A stretch of 64,000 bases of DNA, taken from NCBI GenBank assembly GCA_027451525.1, contig DAIDJF010000013.1, forward strand, positions 18,210-82,209, given 5' to 3'. Source of the DNA: Ktedonobacterales bacterium. Lineage in GTDB: Bacteria; Chloroflexota; Ktedonobacteria; Ktedonobacterales; Ktedonobacteraceae. The notes beneath the pieces were generated by a model. It was not told the origin of the DNA, ran no database searches, and saw nothing but the letters and a program-made list of their open reading frames with translations. Shown here piece by piece: positions 35,361 to 44,209 of this stretch. Each line of letters begins with the position of its first letter. The first letter of the stretch is position 1. The translations under genes were made by a program, and so were the position numbers.

Positions 35361-35573
35361 ATGAACACAAGACCACTTGAAATAGTAAAGCATATAGATG
35401 ATACCGCTGCAGAGATGGACATGCTCACTCGGAACGGTTTTAGCGATGATGAGATTATTTCTCTTCTCTGGCTTCGACAATGGTATCAGACGGGCGGTAG
35501 CGACCGTGTAGAAATTGTGCGTCACCTGGAGTTTCTCAAGTTAATGGTGACGAGCGGCAAACTTGAGGGTTAA
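35361..35573 (+). CDS. Small hypothetical protein
   Basis: 70 residues, acidic at the N-terminus and helical (DDTAAEMDMLTRNGFSDDEIISLLWLRQWYQTGG). GAGGAC precedes the ATG at 35361. A strong terminator follows, which supports it being a real gene. No family is recognised. Confidence 0.6.
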   Translation: MNTRPLEIVKHIDDTAAEMDMLTRNGFSDDEIISLLWLRQWYQTGGSDRVEIVRHLEFLKLMVTSGKLEG

Positions 35574-35580
35574 TTTATCT

Positions 35581-35636
35581 AAAGACACACGAGGGGTCAA
35601 GCGCATACATGTGCGTTTGACCCCTCGTGTGTCTTT
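35581..35636. terminator. Strong bidirectional terminator
   Basis: A perfect 20-bp stem (AAAGACACACGAGGGGTCAA and complement, 35581-35600 and 35617-35636) with further pairing in the 16-nt middle. It lies between the convergent small gene and the synthase gene and has A/T-runs on both sides. Confidence 0.85.
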
Positions 35637-35638
35637 TA

Positions 35639-36553
35639 CTACACCGTGCTTTTGGCGCGCATCGCCAGTTGCTGTTGAAACCAGTACTGGGACGCCGCGG
35701 CCAGTTTCGTCTTGAGGGGCACACTGGCGCGTTTAGTAAACACGTTATAGTTGTTCAGGCGAATACGGTCGAGAATATGGCGATAGAGTGTGCTGCTGAG
35801 CGTGACGGCAAGACGGCAGTCCGCATCGAGCATGGCGATGCCTGACTGCGCATGCTGATAATACTCTTCGGCACGCGCCATCTGGAAGCGGATGAGTTCG
35901 CAAAACGCGGGATTAATCACTCCGCGCATTAGCTCCTCTTCTGTATAACCGAACCGCTGCATCTCCTCTTGTGGTATATAGACACGATTTTTGCGCGCAT
36001 CTTCGCCGACATCGCGCAAGATGTTGGTAAGTTGTAGTGCAACACCTAGTTCAACGGCGCGGTCGAGTGCTGCGGGGTCCTGGTAGCCAAAGATGGGGGC
36101 AGTTAATAACCCAACTGTGCCCGCGACGCGATAACAATAGAGGTAGAGGTCATCAAATGTCTGGTAGCGGTTTGTCGTCAGGTCCATTTCGACACCATCA
36201 ATCAGTTCGAGGGCGGGTTCTAGTGGCACGGAGTATGTTTCAAGCATGTCGCTCCATGCAAGTTGAATGAAGCCTTTGTTGTCGCCCCCATGCTCATAAA
36301 TATGTTTGAGAGACTGACGCCAGGAGTCCAGTGCGGAGCGAGGAGAGGCAGAGCCGAGCAGATGGCCGACACGCGGTGCGTCAATTGCCTCATCCACAAT
36401 ATCATCGACTACACGGCAGAGGGCATAGACTGCCCAAATCGCCCGCCTTTTGGGGTGTGGCAAGAAGACTGAACCCCAGTAAAATGTCTTCGATGCCTGT
36501 TGTGTCACCCGACGACAGTAATCGTAAGCTTCCATCACCTGTTCCTGGCGCAT
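35639..36553 (-). CDS. crtB: Phytoene/squalene synthase family protein
   Basis: 304 residues. These enzymes join two prenyl diphosphates head to head to phytoene or squalene, for carotenoids or hopanoids. Both Asp-rich motifs are present: CRVVDDIVDEAID near residue 45 and QLTNILRDVGEDARKNRVYIP near residue 180. The ATG at 36553 is preferred as GGAGG lies 6 nt upstream. No other carotenoid or hopanoid gene is nearby, so the product cannot be decided; crtB is the best guess. Confidence 0.85.
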   Translation of the reverse strand: MRQEQVMEAYDYCRRVTQQASKTFYWGSVFLPHPKRRAIWAVYALCRVVDDIVDEAIDAPRVGHLLGSASPRSALDSWRQSLKHIYEHGGDNKGFIQLAWSDMLETYSVPLEPALELIDGVEMDLTTNRYQTFDDLYLYCYRVAGTVGLLTAPIFGYQDPAALDRAVELGVALQLTNILRDVGEDARKNRVYIPQEEMQRFGYTEEELMRGVINPAFCELIRFQMARAEEYYQHAQSGIAMLDADCRLAVTLSSTLYRHILDRIRLNNYNVFTKRASVPLKTKLAAASQYWFQQQLAMRAKSTV

Positions 36554-36899
36554 TAATCGCCTCCATTCATATACTCTATACGGGTAGAAGTTCTCCACCC
36601 ACAATCCTTACTGTGTAGAGGCGTGACTTATCACGCCTTGTGCTTTTCTCGCGCGCGAGAGCATTGGCATCAACGGAATACTACTTATCCTGGCTCTCAT
36701 CTTGCTACGCATTGTATTGTTTATAAGGAGACGCACGGCGCGGGCAATACTGGTAACATAAAAAATAAAACCACTACTAAGTAGTGAACGTAGATAGTAT
36801 GACATGCCTACAAAATCAATGTTTTTTGGTAGTGCTAGTCAGTAGCACTCAGAAAACAAGCTGGCTGAAAATAGATAGCAATACAAAGTAAGGATTTCT
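36554..36899. other. Divergent gap between crtB and the ArsA-type gene
   Basis: 346 bp. It has a small perfect hairpin AGGCGTGA-CTTA-TCACGCCT (36619-36638) of the GGCGTGAT/ATCACGCC type seen elsewhere in the window. No gene is found. Confidence 0.5.
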
Positions 36900-38081
36900 A
36901 TGCGTATCATTCTTTACCTGGGTAAGGGCGGCGTGGGCAAAACCACCGTTGCAGCCGCAACCGCCGTTCGTGCCGCCGCGTTGGGCAAGCGCACGCTGGT
37001 GGTGAGTACGGACCTCGCTCATAGCCTCGCTGATTGTCTTACTACCTCTCTCACGTCGGAGCCAATGGAACTAAAGACAAACCTGTGGGCGCAGGAGGTC
37101 AATGTCTTGGACGAGATGCGACGCGGTTGGGGCAAACTGCAAGACTCAATGAGCAAAGCTTTACGCAAACAAGGCATTAACGCCGTCATGGCGGAGGAAC
37201 TGGCTCTTATTCCTGGCATGGATGAGATAGTCAGTTTAATTAACATCTATCGCAACGCACGCGATGGTGATTTTGACGTTGTCGTGATTGATGCAGCCCC
37301 GACAGGTGAGACTGTGCGCCTGCTCAGTATGCCCGACACCTTCCAGTGGTATGCTGGTCGCCTTTCTGGTTTGCAGAGCAGTACGCTCAGTCTAGCGCGT
37401 CCCCTGCTCAAAGCCGTGCTGCCCAATACGGAAATTCTTGAGTCGGTCAAACTCCTTAGCGAGCGCGTGAAGGCCCTGCGCGATGTTTTAGGTGATCCCA
37501 ATACCAGTTCATATCGCCCTGTTGTAAATCCTGAGCGTATGGTAATCAAAGAAGCTCTGCGCGCAGAGACCTATCTGGCCTTGTTTGGCTATCCAATCGA
37601 TGGCGTTGTCTGTAACCGCGTACTCCAACCCGGCAATTATCAAGATCAATTTATGCAGGAGATGTATCAGACGCAAGAAAAGCTACGCCAGCAGATTCAC
37701 CAGACCTTTGCCCCACTGCCTGTCTGGGAGGCTCCGTATCGCTCGCGGGAAATCCTCGGCATTGAGGCGTTGGGAGAACTGGCCCAGACCATCTTTGGCG
37801 AGCAAGACCCCACACAGGTCTTCTATCGCGGTCCCGTACAGGAAGTGGTACGCGAGGGTGATCACTATGTCTTGCGCCTGCCGTTGCCGCATGTGGAGAT
37901 GAACAAGGTGCTAATGACGAAAAAGGGCGATGAGATGATTGTCGAGATCGGCAATTTCAAACGTGACATCACACTCCCTGCCGTGCTAATCCATCAAGAG
38001 GCGACAGTGGCACGTTTCATCAACAAGGCCTTGGAGATTCATTTCTCTGCTTCCGATGAAGAAGTGGATAAAAGCGCGTAA
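36900..38081 (+). CDS. ArsA/Get3-family ATPase
   Basis: 393 residues. The deviant Walker A GKGGVGKTT (8-16) and the switch region VVSTDLAHSLAD place it in the ArsA/Get3 group; VVIDAAPTGETVRLL is the switch II region. The C-terminal 80 or so residues (VLRLPLPHVEMNKVLMTKKGDEMIVEIGN) form the HSP20-like domain found in bacterial ArsA homologues. There are no arsenic genes around, so a targeting or chaperone role for membrane proteins is as likely as metal export. AAGGA lies before the ATG. The distinctive hairpin after it may end the transcript. Confidence 0.88.
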   Translation: MRIILYLGKGGVGKTTVAAATAVRAAALGKRTLVVSTDLAHSLADCLTTSLTSEPMELKTNLWAQEVNVLDEMRRGWGKLQDSMSKALRKQGINAVMAEELALIPGMDEIVSLINIYRNARDGDFDVVVIDAAPTGETVRLLSMPDTFQWYAGRLSGLQSSTLSLARPLLKAVLPNTEILESVKLLSERVKALRDVLGDPNTSSYRPVVNPERMVIKEALRAETYLALFGYPIDGVVCNRVLQPGNYQDQFMQEMYQTQEKLRQQIHQTFAPLPVWEAPYRSREILGIEALGELAQTIFGEQDPTQVFYRGPVQEVVREGDHYVLRLPLPHVEMNKVLMTKKGDEMIVEIGNFKRDITLPAVLIHQEATVARFINKALEIHFSASDEEVDKSA

Positions 38082-38096
38082 AAGTGTTTTATGAGG

Positions 38097-38183
38097 AAAC
38101 ATGAGTCATCCCGAAATGGAGAAGTGGTTGAGCTTATTACCAATAAGCTCAACCACTTCTCCATTTCGGGATGACTCATGTTT
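38097..38183. repeat. Perfect palindrome with 42-bp arms
   Basis: The arms at 38097-38138 and 38142-38183 are exact inverted copies with a 3-nt centre (ACC). The arm begins AAACATGAGTCATCCCGAAA. It lies 15 bp after the ArsA-type gene. As RNA it would be an uninterrupted 42-bp hairpin. It could be a terminator-like element or a small mobile element; I see no second copy in the window. Confidence 0.9.
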
Positions 38184-38291
38184 GATAACACCCCCTTATC
38201 GCCCGTGGATGCGATGATGGTGTTGAAAAATTTCATCGTCACGCCTTATCTATGTATGAAACCGCCTGGGAGGCCATACGAACGGGGACGA

Positions 38292-38312
38292 GGGCGTGAT
38301 TCCATCACGCCC
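38292..38312. repeat. Small palindrome GGGCGTGAT/ATCACGCCC
   Basis: A 9-bp perfect stem with loop TCC in the gap between the ArsA-type gene and mutS2 (both end here). Similar units lie at 36619, 57392 and 59248. Confidence 0.65.
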
Positions 38313-38386
38313 AACCATATCCGCATTATTTTTTCAACACGATAATTGGTCCCCACAGGCAATAATGGTGTGTTATTCGTTTAACG

Positions 38387-40843
38387 TTATGCGCTTAGCT
38401 TGACAATGGTCACGCCGTCGCCGCCCTCGTTGGCGGGAGCGGAGGCAAACGATTTCACCAGCGGATGATGCTGGAGTTGTTCGCGCACGGCGGCCCGCAA
38501 TGCTCCTGTACCCTTGCCATGCACGATACGTACTGACCCCATGCCTGCCAGTGCCGCATCGTTAAGATAGGTTTCCAGTTCCTCAAGAGCGTGCTCTACA
38601 CGCCAGCCACGCATATCGAGTTGTAAATCAACCGCGGGACGATCCTCGTAGCGTGGTGCCACGATAGAGGGCGCACTCTGTTCTGTCTCCTTCGCCTTAC
38701 GTTTACTGACACGCTCAATATTGTCGATATTGACACGGAAGCGCATGGCTCCCATCTGCACCTCGGCCTCGTTGCGGTCGGCTGAGACGCCAAGCAGTTC
38801 CGCGTTCTGCCCAAAGTTGAGGACGCGCACCATGTCGCCGATCTGGAGCGGCCTATTCAGCTCTTCCGGTGAAAGCTCAGCCTCTTGCGTGCGTTGTCGT
38901 GGCCGCTGGGCTTCTGGAACCGCGATGACCTTCTCTTCCAGGCGGTGTGCGATCTGGCGAGCGTTGCTTAGATGCTCGCGCGAGATGCTAGGCCGTTGCG
39001 CGTCAATCTTGATCTTTGCCAGCGCGGTCTGTATCTCATCCAGTTCGCGGCGTGCCTGGGCACGGGCCTCGTTCAGGATACGCACGCGCTGCTCTTCGAG
39101 CTTGTAACGCTCCTCTTCAAGCTGTTTGCGCTGATATTCGGCCTCCACACGTTCCATGCTCGTGCGATAGCGTTCATCCTCCAAGCTCTTACGCTCTGTT
39201 TGTAGCCCTTCTAGCAGGCTCTCCATGCGCACGCCCGCGCTCCCCAGAAATTCGCGTGCGCGTTCGATGATGCTAGTATCCAGGCCCAAACGATTGGCGA
39301 TAGCCAGCGCGTTACTACGTCCTGGCAGGCCAATACTGAGCTTGTAGGTTGGTGAAAGCGTCTCGACGTTAAACTCGACCGAGGCGTTGACGACATTGGG
39401 CTGTTCGTGGGCAAAAGCCTTGAGTTCCGAGTAGTGCGTGGTCGCAACGGTCGTGACATAGCGTTCCAGCAGGTAGGTCAGGATGGCACGCGCCAGGGCT
39501 GAGCCTTCGCTGGGGTCGGTTCCCGCACCTAATTCGTCCAGCAGTACCAGCACGTTTGCGCGTTGCTGCTCATTCTGCTTTGTCAGGGTCTCGGAGAGTT
39601 TCCCGCGAATCTCTAACGCGCCGCGCTGTTTCTCATCTTGGACGCGCCGCAAAATCTCGATAATGCGGCTCAGGTGTGACGAGAAGGTACTTAAACTTTG
39701 CTCAATGCTCTGCTCGTCACCGATATCCGCGAAGATATCTGCGAACACTGCGACCTCAGAGTCGTAATCTGCGGGAATATGCATGCCCGCCTGGGCCATC
39801 AGGGTCAGCAAGCCCACTGTTTTAAGGGCAACGGTTTTACCACCCGTGTTAGGGCCAGTAATCACAACCATAAAGAAGTCACGCCCTAGATGGAAGTTTG
39901 TGGGAACCACCTTGCCTGTGAGTAAAGGATGGCGTGCGTTGCGCAGGTCGATGCGACCGCTATCATTGAGGCGTGGGGCATTAGAGCGTGTCAGGCGGCT
40001 GTAGCGAGCCTTCGCCATATGCAGATCAAACTCGGCCAGCAGTTCGACAGCGGCCTGTAATGCGTCGTGTTCCAGGCCAATCTCGTGCGAAAGAACTCGT
40101 AGAATACGCTCGATCTCCTGCCGTTCCTCAATCTGCAATTCGCGGATGCGGTTATTAAGTTCTACCACGACCATCGGTTCGACAAAGACGGTCGCGCCAC
40201 TGGATGACTGGTCATGAACGATACCGCGCACCTGACTGCGATTCTCAGCTTTGACAGGAATGACGTAGCGATCATTGCGAATCGTGATAATCGGGTCCTG
40301 CAGGGCATGTCCAAACTCGTTCACGAGGGTGCGCAAACGCTCCTGCAAACGCTGGTTCGCGCCGCGCAGGTCAAAGCGGATTTTGCGCAGGGCGGGGCTG
40401 GCGGTATCCAGGACCGCTCCTTCGTCGCTGATCGTCTCCTCAATGCGCTGCGCTATGCGTGGACGCTGTGGTATCGCCGCACCCAGAGCGTGCAGGAGCG
40501 GGAAAACCTCGGCATCTAGCTTCTCTAGTTGACGCGCTACAAAAAGTGAACTGCGCACGGTCTCCATGACTTCGAGCAGATCGCTGGGAGTGAGAACTCC
40601 ATCACGAGCAGCACGAGCCAGAAAGGGGCGAATATCATGCGCACCACGCACACCAGTATCGGTGTGTAGATCAAGCAAATTGCTTGCTTCTGTGGTATAG
40701 GCGAGACGTCGCCGCGCCTCGTCAATATTGGGTGTTGGCTCCAATGCCAGCACCAATTCTTTGCTGGCGGAAAAAGCCGCTTCGCCTGCGACCTTCGCCA
40801 GGATTTTGGGATACTCCAGTGTGAGTAAACTTTTCTCGTGCAT
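38387..40843 (-). CDS. mutS2: MutS2 family DNA/ribosome-rescue endonuclease
   Basis: 818 residues. MutS2 suppresses homologous recombination and, in some bacteria, splits stalled ribosomes. The core is an ABC-type ATPase with Walker A GPNTGGKT near residue 330 and LLDELGAGTDPSEGSALA, a long coiled coil (about 510-620) and a C-terminal Smr nuclease domain with LDMRGWRVEHALEEL and HGKGTGAL. The LDxRG motif at the Smr start is LDMRG. Divergent from the small excisionase-type gene. Confidence 0.95.
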   Translation of the reverse strand: MHEKSLLTLEYPKILAKVAGEAAFSASKELVLALEPTPNIDEARRRLAYTTEASNLLDLHTDTGVRGAHDIRPFLARAARDGVLTPSDLLEVMETVRSSLFVARQLEKLDAEVFPLLHALGAAIPQRPRIAQRIEETISDEGAVLDTASPALRKIRFDLRGANQRLQERLRTLVNEFGHALQDPIITIRNDRYVIPVKAENRSQVRGIVHDQSSSGATVFVEPMVVVELNNRIRELQIEERQEIERILRVLSHEIGLEHDALQAAVELLAEFDLHMAKARYSRLTRSNAPRLNDSGRIDLRNARHPLLTGKVVPTNFHLGRDFFMVVITGPNTGGKTVALKTVGLLTLMAQAGMHIPADYDSEVAVFADIFADIGDEQSIEQSLSTFSSHLSRIIEILRRVQDEKQRGALEIRGKLSETLTKQNEQQRANVLVLLDELGAGTDPSEGSALARAILTYLLERYVTTVATTHYSELKAFAHEQPNVVNASVEFNVETLSPTYKLSIGLPGRSNALAIANRLGLDTSIIERAREFLGSAGVRMESLLEGLQTERKSLEDERYRTSMERVEAEYQRKQLEEERYKLEEQRVRILNEARAQARRELDEIQTALAKIKIDAQRPSISREHLSNARQIAHRLEEKVIAVPEAQRPRQRTQEAELSPEELNRPLQIGDMVRVLNFGQNAELLGVSADRNEAEVQMGAMRFRVNIDNIERVSKRKAKETEQSAPSIVAPRYEDRPAVDLQLDMRGWRVEHALEELETYLNDAALAGMGSVRIVHGKGTGALRAAVREQLQHHPLVKSFASAPANEGGDGVTIVKLSA

Positions 40844-41093
40844 AATTGTGTTGATGAGTCCTCTACAATATGCGCTCTAACGGCGCGTGGATCAGAAGTG
40901 TTCGACCGAAATACCTTTGGTAAGATATCATATTTTGCGTGCCATGAAAATGGGGAGATGTTGCTGCTCTCTATAGAACTACGGAAGCTACGGCAAATAT
41001 TTCACGAGTTGCGAATATTGCGTTTATCTGGTGGTATATGCTACTATGTGAATAGTTGTTACTGTATAAAGATTGCAATGAAAGAGAAATAAA

Positions 41094-41528
41094 ATGGCTG
41101 CCATGGAACGCGAATTGATTGTGGCTAATGAGGGAGATATTCCAACATTAAGAAAATTAGAGGGCGTACTTGGTCATAGCACTCCTAAACTGGTGGGATT
41201 GCAGGGAGAAGAGGTAGAGTTACCAGAGTCGGTTTTTCATGTGCTTATGCATATTGTTCATCATCTTGCGCGTGGTGAAACTGTTGCTGTAATGCTGATG
41301 AGCAATGAGCTTACGACGCAAGAGGCGGCTGACCTATTAAATATCTCTCGACCGTATCTTATTAAATTGCTCGAAAATGGCGAAATACCTTTTACCAAAG
41401 TAGGGACACATCGCCGTATTCGCTATAGTGATTTAATGAGATATAAAAGTCATCGCGATAGGGAGCGTGAACAGAAATTAGCTGAACTAACTCAAATGAG
41501 CCAGGAACTGGGCTTGTACGATCTTTAA
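41094..41528 (+). CDS. Excisionase-type HTH antitoxin
   Basis: 144 residues. An N-terminal helical part is followed by a MerR/excisionase-like helix-turn-helix (about 75-125: LTTQEAADLLNISRPYLIKLLENGEIPFTKVGTHRRIRYSDLMRY). Genes of this type are commonly the antitoxin of a PIN-domain toxin directly downstream. Here the toxin gene is broken (next entry), so the antitoxin may be left alone. Confidence 0.82.
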   Translation: MAAMERELIVANEGDIPTLRKLEGVLGHSTPKLVGLQGEEVELPESVFHVLMHIVHHLARGETVAVMLMSNELTTQEAADLLNISRPYLIKLLENGEIPFTKVGTHRRIRYSDLMRYKSHRDREREQKLAELTQMSQELGLYDL

Positions 41529-41568
41529 AATCAGTCAGACTCTGTAAAACATGTGAGAGGTACTTTGT

Positions 41569-41860
41569 ATGTCGTCTCCCGTTGCTGTAATTGATGCATG
41601 TGTTCTTATACAGGCTGCACCTCGTGATACTCTATCTGAGGCATTTTCGTTTAGAACATTTATCTCAATTTGAGATAGAAGCTCAGTCGCCAGATACTTT
41701 TTTGTGTAACCTCTTCTATCAGTATCCGCAGGAAATAATGTACCTGATTGTAAAACAAGCACAAAACTTACGTCATCCTCCTATTACGCTCGTAGAACTA
41801 CTGAATATTTTGGAGAAACAGGTTCCCCACTTCGTGGGATTGCTAAGACAGAGCTATTAA
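41569..41860 (+). pseudogene. Broken PIN-domain toxin gene
   Basis: It starts well: GAGAGG 8 nt before the ATG at 41569, then MSSPVAVIDACVLIQAAPRDTL, the PIN domain start with its first Asp. The frame ends at a TGA at 41671. In the next frame the tail continues (EAQSPDTFLCNLFYQYPQ, then QAQNLRHPPITLVELLN), matching PIN_3 C-termini, and ends at 41860. The two parts sum to about 96 residues against about 180 usual, so the middle with the other catalytic residues is lost. Confidence 0.75.
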
Positions 41861-41938
41861 CATTGGAACTCCCGCTACTTTCTCTCGTATATCAAAGTGT
41901 AGTAGCGTACAGTATAGCAGAAATAGGAGTCGAGACTC

Positions 41939-42373
41939 ATGATCCTGCATAAGGGAGAGCGTGTGTATTGGGGCGCGCCAGAAGTTATGTACCTTGAAGG
42001 CACCATTACCGCTCTGGACGAGGAACAACAGCGCGTTACTGTTCTCGTGGAGCGCGCAACCCCCTATTCCGCACACCTGATTGGCTCTCAGGTTCCGTTC
42101 GCCGCTGATGGTATCAAGCCGCTGCTTGGTGATAGCCCACCGGGGGTGACAAGCGAGCGCAGCACCCAACGTATCCCAATGCCTGTCTTGAGCGAAGATG
42201 AGAAGCTCAAGCGTGCCGCCGCTGTTGCTGTACATGAACGCTATGGTTACGCACTACCCCCAGCCCAGGAACAGTTGCTGATTGAGCAGGTGCGGCAGGT
42301 GATTGCCGCCGATGCACAAATGCGTGCTACCATTCTCGCTTCAATGGATGAAATTTTGCGTCGAGAGTTATAA
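41939..42373 (+). CDS. Hypothetical protein
   Basis: 144 residues. The N-terminal half looks like a small beta barrel (GERVYWGAPEVMYLEGTITALDEEQQRVTVLVE), the C-terminal half is helical and charged. There is GGAG about 9 nt before the ATG. No family recognised. Confidence 0.65.
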   Translation: MILHKGERVYWGAPEVMYLEGTITALDEEQQRVTVLVERATPYSAHLIGSQVPFAADGIKPLLGDSPPGVTSERSTQRIPMPVLSEDEKLKRAAAVAVHERYGYALPPAQEQLLIEQVRQVIAADAQMRATILASMDEILRREL

Positions 42374-42478
42374 CAATTCTCTTCTTGTGTGGTATTCCAT
42401 AGACGCAAGGGCATTGAAAGGCGTATACTAGTTCTTGGAAACAAGGATAGACATCTTGAGACGATGAGGATAGTGCCA

Positions 42479-43402
42479 ATGAATTGTGTACGTTGCAATA
42501 CGCCACTAATCGAGCATGCCCGCTTTTGCAGTAAATGTGGTTATCCTGTTGTGATTTCGCAGCAGGTAGGGGGGCAGCAGATTTCTTCCCCGTCGCAACT
42601 GCCAACTACGCCTGAGCCACAGGCCACGCAAACTCCGCAGCCTCCTGGATCGCCGGTAATACCCGTACAGCCTATGCAACCGACATTGCCTGCCTATGAT
42701 ATCGCTCCAACGCAACCTGTGATGCTAGGAGGAGCGACCGCTGGTAGAGGTAGTGAAGGGCAACCACCTGCCCCATGGGCGCAACCTGGCGCAGCCAGTC
42801 CTTCGCCTTTACCATATTTTCAGGGGCAGGGGCAGGCCGCTAGAGCACGACCAGCCGTCGTCTCGCCTGCAAAAGGCGGTCGTCGTGCAGGATGTCTATT
42901 AGGATGTGTTGCGACTGTCGTACTCTTACTGATTTTGCTTGTCGCAGGTTGGACATTCGCTTTGCGGCCTTATCTCAATAGTATGGCCGTCTCACAACTC
43001 GATCAGGCAATGAATGGCACAATCAACCAATTGACACTCATTCCATTCATTCCTCCTGGCCCGGTGCTTGTCTCGGAATCAACCTTAAATACATTTATCA
43101 CACTGAATATTCCCTCTTCTCTGCCAATACAGAATACACAGGCGCAAATTTCGCCTGCTGGTATTCAGATCACTTTCCAGGTTTATGGGCTGACTGGCAA
43201 GATTACGGGCGTACCAAAAGTGGTCAATGGGCAGTTGCAACTGACAAATGTGACCGTGAATACGCTTGTTTCGCTGATCTTATCGCCTGATGATATCGCA
43301 AATCTCATCAATACACATATTGCAACCGCCCTGACGCGCATTCATCACACCGTTAGTAACGTGGTGCTAAAAGATCATGAGATGGATATGCTGCTGGTGT
43401 GA
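42479..43402 (+). CDS. Zinc-ribbon membrane protein with extracellular domain
   Basis: 307 residues. It has an N-terminal zinc ribbon (CVRCNTPLIEHARFCSKCGYP), a Pro/Gln/Thr-rich linker (about 30-130), one membrane helix (about 145-170) and an outside domain of about 130 residues with alternating strands. The ATG at 42479 has GAGGA 8 nt upstream; other in-frame ATGs at 42389 and 42464 are possible. The 3' end overlaps the convergent lepB-like gene by 36 bp. The function is unknown. Confidence 0.75.
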   Translation: MNCVRCNTPLIEHARFCSKCGYPVVISQQVGGQQISSPSQLPTTPEPQATQTPQPPGSPVIPVQPMQPTLPAYDIAPTQPVMLGGATAGRGSEGQPPAPWAQPGAASPSPLPYFQGQGQAARARPAVVSPAKGGRRAGCLLGCVATVVLLLILLVAGWTFALRPYLNSMAVSQLDQAMNGTINQLTLIPFIPPGPVLVSESTLNTFITLNIPSSLPIQNTQAQISPAGIQITFQVYGLTGKITGVPKVVNGQLQLTNVTVNTLVSLILSPDDIANLINTHIATALTRIHHTVSNVVLKDHEMDMLLV

Positions 43403-44200
43403 ACTGCGCGTGTAAATTTGAAGGAAAATAAGGCAGGAAACGAGCAGTAGGAGCGGGCTATCTGGTGGTAAAAGTGGCACGTTTGGCGATAGAGGCGTGA
43501 TCTGCGCGCTGCGCGCTGTGGGTTGCGTGATGATAGGACAGACACTATCGCCTGTCATTGCTGTGTGGGTAGAGGCGAGTGGTGCGCTTTGCACGTGGGC
43601 GAAGACAGAGGCAACGCTGGGTAATAAGCCTGTGTTGTTCTCGCCGAGCGGCCAGTAGACAATAGCGGCGCGACCAATAATATTTTGGCGCGGCACGCAC
43701 CCCCAATCACGAGAGTCCGAGCTACCTGCGCGATTATCGCCCAACACAAAATAAGCGTTGGGTGGCACGAGCCGATTGCTAAAGGATGGATAAGGGTTGC
43801 CCTGGTTTTGTGGGGCTACGTAGGTTTCACTGAGTGTCTGACCATCAACGATTACCGTATTGCCGTGAATGGAAATAATATCGCCCGGTAGGCCAATGAT
43901 GCGTTTGATGTAGTCTTGAGAGGGATTGGGTGGGGCTACGAAAACGATTACGTCTCCCCGTGCAGGTGGGTGAAGTTGGTAGGACCATTTATCAACAAGA
44001 ATAAGCTCATTGTTATGCAGGCTGGGTTCCATGCTATGGCCGTCAATATTGAAGTTTTGCACGGCGAGACGGATAATAAAAAAGAGTAGTAGTGTCAGGA
44101 CGATTGTTTCGATGACTTCGCGAACAAGGCGATAACGCGCTTCAAATTTGGATACGTTTTCCACAAAACTCTCCCCGATAGCTCTCAGAAGAGATGCCAT
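43367..44200 (-). CDS. lepB: Signal peptidase I, first of a tandem pair
   Basis: 277 residues. It removes signal peptides from secreted proteins at the outer face of the membrane. Near-N-terminal membrane helix (about 28-48), then the catalytic Ser56 in IDGHSMEPSL and Lys99 in DYIKRIIG; the box GDNRAGSSDSRDWG is complete. The C-terminal 60 residues are low-complexity plus one hydrophobic stretch and overlap the convergent gene. The start is unclear: a GTG at 44164 has GGGGAGAG closer by. Confidence 0.88.
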   Translation of the reverse strand: MASLLRAIGESFVENVSKFEARYRLVREVIETIVLTLLLFFIIRLAVQNFNIDGHSMEPSLHNNELILVDKWSYQLHPPARGDVIVFVAPPNPSQDYIKRIIGLPGDIISIHGNTVIVDGQTLSETYVAPQNQGNPYPSFSNRLVPPNAYFVLGDNRAGSSDSRDWGCVPRQNIIGRAAIVYWPLGENNTGLLPSVASVFAHVQSAPLASTHTAMTGDSVCPIITQPTARSAQITPLSPNVPLLPPDSPLLLLVSCLIFLQIYTRSSHQQHIHLMIF

Positions 44201-44209
44201 ATTGTATCA

